64,000 nt of DNA, from contig JACPBY010000004.1 in NCBI GenBank assembly GCA_016180065.1, forward strand, positions 1 to 64,000, written 5' to 3'. Every line of letters begins with the position of its first letter. Position 1 is the stretch's first letter. Shown here piece by piece: positions 9,258 to 18,324 of the stretch. This stretch comes from Candidatus Woesearchaeota archaeon. GTDB taxonomy: Archaea; Nanobdellota; Nanobdellia; Woesearchaeales; UBA10216. Below the pieces are notes generated by a model. The model was not told the origin of the DNA. It did no database searches and saw nothing but the letters and a program-made list of their open reading frames with translations. A program made the position numbers and the translations under genes.

Positions 9258-10388
9258 ATGGCTAAATTCACAGGTTTGTTAACGATTTTCCTTATTATTG
9301 TGTTACTCGTAGCTGCACCTGTGGGCGCTTTCAGTTTAAGTGGCATTGCTAAATTTATTCTCAAACCATTTGCAAGTTCTACGCATGCCCGCAACGTAAG
9401 CACGGCAAGTACTAGTCAGCAAGATTTAGCTAAGCAAATAGAAGAAACTAAGCCGATTCTTCAAAAATATGATGCTGGCAGAAATGATGACATCGTGGCG
9501 GGTAATGAAGACATCTTAAACAAGACTTGCTGTTGGTATGATATAAAAGCATATCACAATCCAGCTGCATTGCCAATCGATGACCGCATGAAGCTCTTTG
9601 AAACTTGCTCAGATATTATTCGTCCATTCATAGACCGAGCTTATAGACAAGCACTTAACCCTGCAAAAGATTGGTATTACACTTCAGAAATAGTTGCTCA
9701 CTATAACCTGCTACTCTGCGTTCAGGGCTATCCAGTTTATCAATCTAAGATTGTTGAAATGGTACAGAACGGTATCACACCTTATTCCGAAGACCGTGTA
9801 TTGCTACAATACAATGAAATTTTCCCTTTGGTCATCAATGATAAGACTCTTGATCGTAATGAGCTATGGGATTTATGGAAAAAATATGATTATATCAAAT
9901 CTGGAGATTTAGAATTTCTTTTCAAGAAAGGGGATACGGAAGACAAGCAATTTCAACAGTCGGTTAATAAAAATGTCAGAATTTCACCAAATGCGCCAGC
10001 TACCAGCAGTACAACCGACGCTAATTCTCAGATTAACTCTACAATTAATTATGACTTCCCAAAAATTGAAAAGAATAAGCAGGATATTTATGATTCTTTT
10101 AACTATAACAGCATAGTTCAGAAGATACTAAAAGACTATAGCAAAATTGGTGTTGATGTAGAAGGTGAAGGTTACACTTTTCAAGTAACAGACGGCAGAA
10201 TATCAGACATAACAAAGGGCATGGATTCTGATTCAAGTGTCAAGATATATACGAATTGGAAAGAACTTAAAAAGTTGATAACATTACATCAGGAGGGTAA
10301 CCTTGTTTCAGCAATCCCAACGCTTTTGGGAATGAACATTCAGCCATCAACTGCGAAATTTAAAGTATTAAAAAACATAAAACAATGA
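9258..10388 (+). CDS. exported or membrane-anchored hypothetical protein
   Basis: N-terminal hydrophobic segment LLTIFLIIVLLVAAPVGAFS; otherwise soluble; codon usage more AT-rich than neighbours. Confidence 0.6.
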   Translation: MAKFTGLLTIFLIIVLLVAAPVGAFSLSGIAKFILKPFASSTHARNVSTASTSQQDLAKQIEETKPILQKYDAGRNDDIVAGNEDILNKTCCWYDIKAYHNPAALPIDDRMKLFETCSDIIRPFIDRAYRQALNPAKDWYYTSEIVAHYNLLLCVQGYPVYQSKIVEMVQNGITPYSEDRVLLQYNEIFPLVINDKTLDRNELWDLWKKYDYIKSGDLEFLFKKGDTEDKQFQQSVNKNVRISPNAPATSSTTDANSQINSTINYDFPKIEKNKQDIYDSFNYNSIVQKILKDYSKIGVDVEGEGYTFQVTDGRISDITKGMDSDSSVKIYTNWKELKKLITLHQEGNLVSAIPTLLGMNIQPSTAKFKVLKNIKQ

Positions 10389-10461
10389 CCAAGGTCGTGA
10401 GTTGAATACTCAGTCCGCAGACCGAAGTCTCTATTTCAATACCCTGTCAGATTGCACCCTG

Positions 10462-10812
10462 CTACGCCTTTACTTTTCTAACCATAAAGCCGCTTGTTGA
10501 GGGAATTATTTTGACGGTTACTCCTTTGCTCAGATTTAGATGGCTGGCTAGCTCCTGAGGAATTGTTACTGCCAGGCTCCTGCCTGTAACGGTTATTTTT
10601 CTATGAAAGCCAAAAGTGCTTTCAACAAGCGTTTTTGTCCTTTGCTTCATATTGGCTGCCTGCTGCTCAGTGAAGAAAACATTACCGCATTTATGGCACT
10701 TGTAAGCAGGTACGTTACTTAAAGCGTGACCTTCCAGATACTCGTAACTTGGAAGCGCCGTTGATATCATTTCAGAGTCGCACCTGGCGCAGTAAACAGC
10801 GCCTTCTTTCAT
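10462..10812 (-). CDS. YgiT-type zinc finger plus AbrB/SpoVT-like DNA-binding protein (antitoxin-like)
   Basis: MKEGAVYCARCDSE...YKCHKCGNVFFTEQQ then KITVTGRSLAVTIPQELASHLNLSKGVTVKI; start ATG overlaps stop of DUF4258 gene (ATGA). Confidence 0.75.
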   Translation of the reverse strand: MKEGAVYCARCDSEMISTALPSYEYLEGHALSNVPAYKCHKCGNVFFTEQQAANMKQRTKTLVESTFGFHRKITVTGRSLAVTIPQELASHLNLSKGVTVKIIPSTSGFMVRKVKA

Positions 10813-11053
10813 TTCAGTTGCCATTTTTTCCTTCTGATAGTGTAGCATGTTGCCACCCTTGTTTCTTCCTTTCTTAAAGTGTATATCACGGCTATCTCGT
10901 TGTCTTTCAGCTGCAGTTGCTTTCCGTAGCGCAACTCACCCTTAACAACTTGCTTTATCACCAGTTCGCCATGTTCCAGGCACGACTCAACTTCTTCCTT
11001 CGAGATGCCATCTTTCAGCATCTCCCCTCAGCATGCTTGGGAAAAGTAATCAT
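10809..11053 (-). pseudogene. DUF4258-like (toxin-like) gene with an apparent 1-nt frameshift near its 5' end
   Basis: Upstream frame reads MITFPKHAE, continuation MLKDGISKEEVESCLEHGELVIKQ... is in the adjacent frame; shift at the GGGG run (+ strand CCCC, about 11024-11027). Confidence 0.65.
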
Positions 11054-11112
11054 TATCAATCACTTACCAAATAAGTATTTAAAGTTTTCCACTAAATTCA
11101 ACAAGGATTAGG

Positions 11113-11229
11113 TGCGGCGGCCGGGACTTCCAACGCGCCTAGCGCTGAAAGCTGCAAACGCCAGTGCGCATGATTGAACCCGGACCATCAGCTTGGAAGG
11201 CTGAGGTCATGCCGTTAGACCACCGCCGC
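11113..11229 (-). tRNA. tRNA-Gly(UCC) with a 46-nt T-loop intron
   Basis: Acceptor GCGGCGG/CCGCCGC; anticodon arm UCAGC-CUUCCAA-GCUGA; T arm CCGGG-UUCAA[intron 11128-11173]GU-CCCGG. Intron has a 7-bp hairpin UGGCGUU/AGCGCUA. Confidence 0.85.
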
Positions 11230-11325
11230 AATAAGGGAACTCGTCGCTCCCTTATCAGCCCCTATAAAAAAGGGTCAATCGGAAAACGGGCTATTCAGCC
11301 TTTTAAAAATATTGTTGCTGAAGAC
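11230..11325 (-). promoter_or_regulatory. upstream leader region of tRNA-Gly with conserved element shared with tRNA-Arg(GCG)
   Basis: Minus strand: CAGCAACAATATTTTTAAAAGG...CGTTTTCCGATTGACCCTTT...GGGGCTGATAAGGGA-hairpin-TCCCTTATTG then tRNA. Confidence 0.55.
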
Positions 11326-11607
11326 TGGCGCAGACACTGTTTCTGCATCCGCGGCAGCCCCATCACAACAGTTATTTCAGTCTTGATATGCTTTGCCCCA
11401 AAAATATCGGAATTTTTCCGTAAAAGCCGGAGAAACTTCTGGCAGAAGCGCAATTCTTTCGCAAACACCTGAAAACTGCGAATATCTTACGGCTTTCCCG
11501 AAAATTTTTCCTAACTGGAAGCGAAAAAGTTAAATATAACTTAAACTCTAACACTTCGCACGGGGCTTGACACCTGACGGCAGCAGCTGTTTCTGCCTTC
11601 TTTTTTC

Positions 11608-12285
11608 TTACAAATGCTTCAGAATCTCCCTCAAGTCCTTCTTTTCAATTATTACGCCGCAGTGCTCTTTGAGCTCCTGCCTTGCGTTGAAGGCGATTGC
11701 GAGGCCGCACTCCTTTGCGATTGGGATGTCGTTAACCCCGTCGCAAACCATTGCAGCCTCTTCAGGCTTGATGTGCAGCCCTGCTATTATTGCCTCAAAA
11801 AACTTTGCCTTGCCCTCGTAATCGCAGGGAAAGAATATCCAATCTATGAGCCTGCCCTTCTGGTCAAAAACAAGATCGCATGCGGCAACGATGTAGTCAA
11901 TGCCAAGCTCCAGTTTAGCCCTTTTTGCCAGATGGTGAAAGCTGCCGGTAATGACTGCTGTTATGTAGCCGCGCCTTTTCAGCTCGGCAACAGCCTCTTT
12001 TGCGCCAGGCATAAGAGGGATGGCATTGAGTGCGCCTTCAAACCTGTCTTTCGTGAGGTTATGCCGCCCATACAGCTTGACTGTTTCATTCATCCACTCG
12101 ATGAAGTGCTTCATCTCGCCGTTAATCCAGCGCTGCTTGAGCTTCTCTTCGCCCTCCAGCGTTCCTGCGGCTTCCGCAACCAGCTTCCACGAGCTAGCCC
12201 CAACATTTTGCCGGTGCTCAAAGTAGCCAACGTCAAACAAAACACCGTCCATGTCAAAGAAGACGATTTTGATCTTTGGATGCAT
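11608..12285 (-). CDS. HAD family phosphatase (phosphoserine phosphatase-like)
   Basis: VFFDMDGVLFDV; AVITGSFHHLAKR; MVCDGVNDIPIAKECG. Confidence 0.85.
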   Translation of the reverse strand: MHPKIKIVFFDMDGVLFDVGYFEHRQNVGASSWKLVAEAAGTLEGEEKLKQRWINGEMKHFIEWMNETVKLYGRHNLTKDRFEGALNAIPLMPGAKEAVAELKRRGYITAVITGSFHHLAKRAKLELGIDYIVAACDLVFDQKGRLIDWIFFPCDYEGKAKFFEAIIAGLHIKPEEAAMVCDGVNDIPIAKECGLAIAFNARQELKEHCGVIIEKKDLREILKHL

Positions 12286-12327
12286 GGCGGTGAGTTTTGG
12301 CAGCGGGTAGATAAATCTTTCCTGCAG

Positions 12328-13260
12328 TCAGTAGCCTTGCATCGCGCTTCCAAGGTACTTAAACACGCTCAGCACAGCCTTAACACCCTCTCCTGCAGCC
12401 ACAAGCGCCTGCTTTTCCGGAACGTCGGTAACGTCACCGGCAGCGAATATGCCCTGAACAGACGTGAGGTTTGTCATGAAGCGCTCCTTGTCTTCGTGAA
12501 TGATTATTTCGTTCCACCTGTTTTTTTCTGTCAGCTTGTCAAAATCAATACTGGGAACATAACCTATTTCCACAAAAACTCCTTGCACGCCAATGGTTTT
12601 TTCGCTGCCACTGCCCTGCCTGAACTTCACTCCACTCAATGCTTTTTCTCCCAAAATCTCAGTTGTTGCTGCGCTGTTGAAAACTGCTATCCTGCTGCTT
12701 TTTCCAATGCTTTCCAGCATAATCTCATCGCCCCTCAGCTCAGGATTGATGTTTATGATGTAGACCTTGCTAGAGTATTTCTCTGCCAGCAATGCAGCAT
12801 CCATTGCAGAGTTGCCCCCACCAATGACTGCAACGTCCTTGCCTGAAAAGACAGGGGCATCACAGGTTGCGCAATAAGTTACCCCTTTTCCAGATAGCCT
12901 GTCCTCGCCCTGAACGTTAAGTTTTCTCGGTTTTTTGCCAGAAGCAACAAGGATTGTTCTTGTTTCATAAGCCGCTGCCGTTGTTTTTACAACAAAACTC
13001 CTGCTTTTTTGCTGCAACTCAACAACCTTTTCGCCTTCCTTGGCATCAACCCCGTATTTTTTTATGTGCTTCTCGAAAAATCCTGAGAGCTCAGCACCAT
13101 TCGTGGCGGGAAAGCCGAGGTAATTTTCAATGTCAGCGCTTATTGCGGTCTGGCCGCCGATGTTTTCGGCAACCATGAGAAAGCTTATCTTCTGCCTGGC
13201 TGCATAAACCGCTGCTGCCAGCGCCGCCGGGCCGCCGCCTACAATAACCAGGTCATACAT
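12328..13260 (-). CDS. trxB: thioredoxin reductase-like FAD-dependent oxidoreductase
   Basis: MYDLVIVGGGPAALAAAVYAAR; CATCDAPVF; VIGGGNSAMDAALLAEK; GIFAAGDVTDVPEKQ. Confidence 0.9.
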   Translation of the reverse strand: MYDLVIVGGGPAALAAAVYAARQKISFLMVAENIGGQTAISADIENYLGFPATNGAELSGFFEKHIKKYGVDAKEGEKVVELQQKSRSFVVKTTAAAYETRTILVASGKKPRKLNVQGEDRLSGKGVTYCATCDAPVFSGKDVAVIGGGNSAMDAALLAEKYSSKVYIININPELRGDEIMLESIGKSSRIAVFNSAATTEILGEKALSGVKFRQGSGSEKTIGVQGVFVEIGYVPSIDFDKLTEKNRWNEIIIHEDKERFMTNLTSVQGIFAAGDVTDVPEKQALVAAGEGVKAVLSVFKYLGSAMQGY

Positions 13261-13273
13261 TCTGCACACCGCT

Positions 13274-13525
13274 TTATGCCCTGCGGCTCTTCCGCTTTTT
13301 CTTCGCTGCCACTTTAGCTGCCTTTTTCCTATTGACAAACCTGTTGTGGAACAGGCAGACGCAGTTGCCAATTGCGCTGCAGCACTTTGAGCATTCCTCC
13401 TCAAGATGGAAGCCGCAGTTATGGCACTTCATCCTGTGGTGGGAGCGGTAACCGCACCGTCCGCATACGTAAAGCTTCTTTTGCTTATTTCCCTTTTTCC
13501 CAGATTTTCGTGACACAGCAACCAC
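13274..13525 (-). CDS. small basic zinc-ribbon protein
   Basis: CGRCGYRSHHRMKCHNCGF...CSKCCSAIGNC with Lys/Arg-rich tail. Confidence 0.6.
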   Translation of the reverse strand: MVAVSRKSGKKGNKQKKLYVCGRCGYRSHHRMKCHNCGFHLEEECSKCCSAIGNCVCLFHNRFVNRKKAAKVAAKKKRKSRRA

Positions 13526-13530
13526 AGCTC

Positions 13531-14025
13531 CTATTGTTGTAAGCCTTGCTTATTAACTTTTCTTACACGCTTTTCAAACATTTCCAAAGCCCCAAGCTGG
13601 CGAATAGTCGGATGGATTTGCGGCCTTTTCCTTCTTATGGCTGCTAAGGCATCTTTAGCGCTTTTACCTTTGAGAACGAAATAAGCTGCAACAAGCGTCG
13701 GCGACCTCCCATGGCCTGCCTTGCAGTGAACATAAACCTTCACTTTCTGCATCACCATCACATCAATGAATGTTGCACCTGCCAGGAGCTGCTGCTGCGA
13801 TGGCGCATAATGGTCCTTTGAAGGCAGCCACAGGAAATACTTAACCCCGAAAGGACTGTCAACATGCCTTTCCCTCAGGCTGACGTCTGCTGTGATGCCC
13901 TTGCTCAAAAGCTCATCCTTGAAGTGGGGCGTGCAGCACATGTCAGTGCCCAGAAACAGCCAGGGAGTTATTTGCGAATACTCAAAACGAGGCTTTCCAT
14001 GCAGCACACCTTTTTTGCCACGCAT
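13531..14025 (-). CDS. dual-specificity / tyrosine protein phosphatase family protein
   Basis: P-loop signature VHCKAGHGRSPTLVAAYF. Confidence 0.85.
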   Translation of the reverse strand: MRGKKGVLHGKPRFEYSQITPWLFLGTDMCCTPHFKDELLSKGITADVSLRERHVDSPFGVKYFLWLPSKDHYAPSQQQLLAGATFIDVMVMQKVKVYVHCKAGHGRSPTLVAAYFVLKGKSAKDALAAIRRKRPQIHPTIRQLGALEMFEKRVRKVNKQGLQQ

Positions 14026-14164
14026 TTCAGCGTTTCACCTTGCCATTGCCGCTTTAAAAGCCTATTGCTATAGTGAAGGCAACAAATAATTGAGCATAAA
14101 TTATTGCTTTTACTTATTACGAAAGGGCAGCAATTGCTCAATTATGTTTGCCCGTGAGTATACT

Positions 14165-14323
14165 TCAAACCATTACAGCATGTTTCGTTATCTCAAGGCT
14201 GCAGCTATGATGCTTCCCGCACCAGTCCTGGCACTTCTGGGCAAGCTCCCTTGTCTTGTAGGCAAAGCCGCACTCCTCGCAAGAGTAATATGCCTTGCCG
14301 CCTCTTCGGATTGCTTTTGCCAT
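14165..14323 (-). CDS. small zinc-finger protein, 52 aa (absent from ORF track)
   Basis: MAKAIRRGGKAYYSCEECGFAYKTRELAQKCQDWCGKHHSCSLEITKHAVMV*; CxxC...CxxxC pattern. Confidence 0.7.
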   Translation of the reverse strand: MAKAIRRGGKAYYSCEECGFAYKTRELAQKCQDWCGKHHSCSLEITKHAVMV

Positions 14324-14329
14324 CTGGCG

Positions 14330-14569
14330 TTACCCGCTTATTTTCAGCAGCTTTTTCAGCATCTGCTTGTCAAACCCGACAACTATCTGCCCGTCTACAT
14401 CTATCACCGGCACGCCCATCTGGCCTGACTTGTCAACCATGTGCTGCAAAGCCTTTTGGTCTGCCGCAACATTTATCTCATGGAAAGAGATGCTGTTCTC
14501 CTTCAGGAACTCCTTGGTTTTCTGGCACCATGGGCACGTGGGCGTGCTGTATACCTGCACGTTAGCCAA
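14330..14569 (-). CDS. glutaredoxin-like protein
   Basis: VYSTPTCPWCQKTKEFL...GVPVIDVDGQIVVGFD. Confidence 0.9.
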   Translation of the reverse strand: MANVQVYSTPTCPWCQKTKEFLKENSISFHEINVAADQKALQHMVDKSGQMGVPVIDVDGQIVVGFDKQMLKKLLKISG

Positions 14570-14589
14570 TCTTCACCACCTTGCCATGT

Positions 14590-14994
14590 TCATCTTACCT
14601 TGCCTTTGGCGGGCTTGAACCCCCGCATCCGCAACTGTCGCACATACCAATCACTCCTAACTGTTTTCTGAATTGCGCCGCATTCCCTGAGCCTGCTCTC
14701 ATACCTGACAAGGTGCTTGTCAACCGCATCCAGTATTGCCCTGGCATCAGGGTTCAGAGAGTAAATCCTGCTTTTGCCATTCCGGCTACAGTCCGCAAAG
14801 CCGCACTTTACCAGACACTTAAGGCTGTGCGAAACCCTGCTCTGCTCAAGCCCAAGCTCCCCGCACAGGGCTGTAACACTTTCAGGGCCTTGCCTCAGCA
14901 GGCTGATGATCCGCCACCTTGCTCTGTTGGATATGGCTGAAAAAAACAGCCTGTATGAAAGCTCGCTTACGCTGCCCGCCCAGTGAGGTGCCAT
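14590..14994 (-). CDS. ArsR-family winged-helix transcriptional regulator
   Basis: NRARWRIISLLRQGPESVTALCGELGLEQSRVSHSLKCLVKCGF. Confidence 0.85.
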   Translation of the reverse strand: MAPHWAGSVSELSYRLFFSAISNRARWRIISLLRQGPESVTALCGELGLEQSRVSHSLKCLVKCGFADCSRNGKSRIYSLNPDARAILDAVDKHLVRYESRLRECGAIQKTVRSDWYVRQLRMRGFKPAKGKVR

Positions 14995-15072
14995 GTTGAC
15001 GCTCTTCTCATGAAGGAATAATCATATGATAAGCATTTCATATATTTAAAGCTTGTGGCTGCCGACCAACAA

Positions 15073-15801
15073 TTAGTAGCCCTCAAACCTCTCAAGCCTT
15101 ATCCTGTCGTTTGGGATTCCAAGCCCTGACAGTGCTGCCAGCATGGAGTCAACCATGGCGGGAGGGCCGCAGGCGTAAAAGATGGCGTTGTCAAGCCCTG
15201 CAACGTGCCTTTTAATCATATCAGCGTTAATCCGGCCGGTCTCCCCAGCCCATACTTTGTTGCTGCCATCTTCATCTGTAACAGTATTGATGACTGTAAG
15301 GTTAGGGTTCTGCGCTTCAAGCCCCGCCAGCTCTTCCCTGAATGTTATTGTTTTGGGAGCCCTGTTTGAGTAGAGCAAAATGATTTTAAGCGGAAGCTGC
15401 CTATCGGTTGCAAACCTTATCATGCTCCTGAAAGGAGTGATACCTATGCCTCCTGCAAGCATAACAGCCTGCAAGGAATAATCCTCCTGCAGCGTGAACG
15501 AGCCGGAAGGGCCTGTAACTCTGACTTCTGTGCCAATCGGCACTGAGTTCAGCGTTCTCTTGAACGCGCTTTGCGAGATTCTTGTGGAAACCATCAGGAA
15601 GCGCTCAGTGGGAGAAGAGGACAGAGTGAAAGGCCTCACATTGCAGCGCTCATCACAGTCCTTGATGTCCAAAGCCATCGTGATGTGCTGGCCTGGCTTA
15701 TAGTCTGGCTTGTAACTGCACGGGTCAAACAGGAAAGACCTGACATCACCGGCTTCTGACCTTGCCTCAACAAGCTTCAGCATCATCCTTTGAGCTGCCA
15801 T
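15073..15801 (-). CDS. ferredoxin-NADP+ reductase-like FAD/NAD(P)-binding oxidoreductase
   Basis: RPFTLSSSPTE; MLAGGIGITPFRSMIR; FYACGPPAMVDSML. Confidence 0.88.
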   Translation of the reverse strand: MAAQRMMLKLVEARSEAGDVRSFLFDPCSYKPDYKPGQHITMALDIKDCDERCNVRPFTLSSSPTERFLMVSTRISQSAFKRTLNSVPIGTEVRVTGPSGSFTLQEDYSLQAVMLAGGIGITPFRSMIRFATDRQLPLKIILLYSNRAPKTITFREELAGLEAQNPNLTVINTVTDEDGSNKVWAGETGRINADMIKRHVAGLDNAIFYACGPPAMVDSMLAALSGLGIPNDRIRLERFEGY

Positions 15802-16042
15802 AACGCAGCCAGAAACATCGGGAGAATTAAAACCTTCTGTTGAACACGCCTAAAAATTATAAAGCTTTATAAAAAATATAAAGGTTTTTAAATGGGTGCG
15901 GCTTCCTTATGCCGAGGGAAGCAGGCAGAATGCCCTGCTCAACGATGACAGCTTTGTGCTGATTTTCAGGCTCAATGGAGCTTTGTTGCAGCTGAACAAC
16001 AGCGCTTCGCAGCATTATCCGACAGGATGAAAGGTTATAAAA

Positions 16043-17239
16043 ATGATTGATGCTTTGGCATATGTGCTTGCAGGAGGGAAGGGCGAAAGGCTCAGGCCCC
16101 TGACTGAAATGGAATCCAAGCCTGCTGTTCCGTTCGGGCCGCACAGGGTAATTGACTTTGCCCTGAGCAACCTGAACAACTCAGGCATTCGCGGCATACT
16201 TGTGATGGCACAAGGACCCTTTGTCAGGTCTCTTGAAGCCCATCTTAAGCACGTCTGGGCTCCTTACAGCAAGGAAGGTGAATTTATATCTTTACTGACG
16301 CCAAACGGCAGCGGAAACATTCAATGGAACGGCACAGCATCTCCTGTAGCGCAAAATCTGGAGCATATTGCACAGCACAACCCGGCGGTTGTCAACGTTT
16401 TCTGCGCTGACCACGTATACGTCATGGATGTCTCACAAATGAATGGTTATCATCTTGCGAAACAGGCTGACCTGACAGTCTCTGCGCTGCCAGTCAGAAG
16501 GGAGCTTGCAGCGGGAAATTATGGCGTGCTTGTTGTTAACAAAAACGGAAGGCTCACAGGATTTGAGGAAAAGCCTGAAGACCCAACACCGATGCACGGC
16601 AACCCGGAATACTGCTGGGCTTCAATGGGCAACTACGCCTTCAATCCTGTTGCGCTGTGCAAAGTGCTGGGCGGCGATGCTGATGCAGAATTGCGGGATT
16701 TTGGCCATGACGTTGTTCCTTTCATGCTAAAGGAAGGCATGAAAGTTCACATGTATAACTTTATGGACAACAAAGTGCCCGGCGCAGAAAGCGTGTTTTG
16801 GAGGGACATTGGCAGCATAACCCAATTCCACATGGCAAGCATGGAGGCTGCAAGGTCAAGCCCCATAAACCTTGGCAACAGGGCTTGGCAGATACGTGCA
16901 AACGGGATAGCTTATCCTGAGCCAGAGTACGGCAAAGGAGCCAACCTTACAAACGTCGTTGTTTCAAGAGGAGACAGGTTTGGCACCCTTGCATCAGTAA
17001 GAGACTGCGTTCTTTCACACGCTGTCCTAATAGGATATGGCGCAGATGTAAGCGAGTCAGCATGCCTGGGAAACAACGTGATAGGCGATGGCGCGGTTGT
17101 AAAGCACGCCATCCTGGCCCAGGGAGCAAGAGTTGGTGCAGGCACCAGGGTAGGCGTTGACCCGGAAGAAGACATGGCGCGGGGCCTGCCAGTATTTGGC
17201 GGCATTACTGTTGTTAAGAAGAGTTACGCTTTTGCATAA
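16043..17239 (+). CDS. glgC: glucose-1-phosphate adenylyltransferase-like nucleotidyltransferase (GlgC family)
   Basis: AYVLAGGKGERLRPLTEMESKPAVPFGPHRVIDFALSNLNNSGI; C-terminal beta-helix type repeats. Confidence 0.88.
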   Translation: MIDALAYVLAGGKGERLRPLTEMESKPAVPFGPHRVIDFALSNLNNSGIRGILVMAQGPFVRSLEAHLKHVWAPYSKEGEFISLLTPNGSGNIQWNGTASPVAQNLEHIAQHNPAVVNVFCADHVYVMDVSQMNGYHLAKQADLTVSALPVRRELAAGNYGVLVVNKNGRLTGFEEKPEDPTPMHGNPEYCWASMGNYAFNPVALCKVLGGDADAELRDFGHDVVPFMLKEGMKVHMYNFMDNKVPGAESVFWRDIGSITQFHMASMEAARSSPINLGNRAWQIRANGIAYPEPEYGKGANLTNVVVSRGDRFGTLASVRDCVLSHAVLIGYGADVSESACLGNNVIGDGAVVKHAILAQGARVGAGTRVGVDPEEDMARGLPVFGGITVVKKSYAFA

Positions 17240-17342
17240 TCAACAGCTTATCATATATTTGCAAAAACAGAAATGCTTATAAACTTAAAAGTGTACAGTT
17301 CTTGCAGTTTTGAGTGGTTTTCGTATAGTGGGGTGGTAAAAT

Positions 17343-17453
17343 ATGGACAAGATGAGACTGCTCGAAGAGCTAAAGCAGCGCATAATGTCGTGCAGCGGCG
17401 TTCAGGATGAAGAGCAGGCTGCAGAAATAGCCAGAAGATGGGCAACAGCGTGA
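17343..17453 (+). CDS. small ORF, 36 aa
   Basis: MDKMRLLEELKQRIMSCSGVQDEEQAAEIARRWATA*; not in ORF track; follows an AT-rich promoter-like region. Confidence 0.3.
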   Translation: MDKMRLLEELKQRIMSCSGVQDEEQAAEIARRWATA

Positions 17454-17483
17454 GAGATGTCAGGGCTGGCCAAAACAGAAAAG

Positions 17484-17498
17484 TTTAAATATAGCAGT
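17484..17498 (+). promoter_or_regulatory. archaeal TATA-box-like sequence upstream of pilin-like gene
   Basis: aaaagtttaaatata about 100 bp upstream of the 17585 ORF. Confidence 0.4.
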
Positions 17499-17584
17499 AG
17501 CGAGGGTTAAAAACAGGCATAGAGTTCATAGAGTCAGATGTGATGTAACGCTTTAACAAGCGAAAAAGAGGAGGTAGATACATT

Positions 17585-18130
17585 ATGAGCACTGTCAAGC
17601 GCTTTGGAAACTATAAGAAAGGCCAGGCTGCCATGGAATTCCTGATGACGTATGGCTGGGCCATACTCGTTGTCCTGGTTGTCATAGGCGCATTGGCATA
17701 CTTCGGTGTCTTGAATCCTCAACAATTCCTGCCAACAAAGTGCCAGCTGCCGGTAGGATTGGCGTGCACAGACTATGCAATAGGTCTTTCCGCCAGTCAA
17801 ACCCAATTGGTGTTGAGCAACGGCCTGGGCACAGACATAAAGCTCACTTCACTGGCGATAAGCTCAGACACAGCGCTGTTCCAGTGCAACGCCACAGGCA
17901 CAACTGTAGCGAAGGTTTTAACAGCAGGCCAGGATTATAAGCACATTTTTGTAACAGATGCCGCAGCTAGAAATGACCTTGCAGGTGCCAACTATAACGG
18001 TTGCTATAATGACCCCAGCCTTACCAAAGGAGTGAGGATAAAAGGCCCTCTTATAATCCAATATACAAACCTGCGTACGCAATTAGATCAAACATTAAGT
18101 GGCACATTAATAGCGGATGTTGCAGGATAA
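17585..18130 (+). CDS. pilin-like protein with class III signal peptide
   Basis: KKGQAAMEFLMTYGWAILVVLVVIGALAYFGV. Confidence 0.85.
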   Translation: MSTVKRFGNYKKGQAAMEFLMTYGWAILVVLVVIGALAYFGVLNPQQFLPTKCQLPVGLACTDYAIGLSASQTQLVLSNGLGTDIKLTSLAISSDTALFQCNATGTTVAKVLTAGQDYKHIFVTDAAARNDLAGANYNGCYNDPSLTKGVRIKGPLIIQYTNLRTQLDQTLSGTLIADVAG

Positions 18131-18324
18131 AAATCTCTTTTCTTTCTTTTTTTCTTCTTTTTCTTTTTACTTATCATCTGTTTGGAAAGCTCTGAAAGCA
18201 AGCAATCAAAAAGCTTATATTGCAAGCGGCTTCGGTCAGGTTAAGCAACAGCAAAAGAGGCAAAGCATTCCGAAACATTCAAATAAATTAGTATACGTTA
18301 AAGTATTATACGTGGTGGTATACT

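Noticed and set aside
11614-12846. 410-aa + strand ORF
   Set aside because: Antisense to the HAD phosphatase and thioredoxin reductase genes; Cys/Leu-rich shadow translation without domain features.
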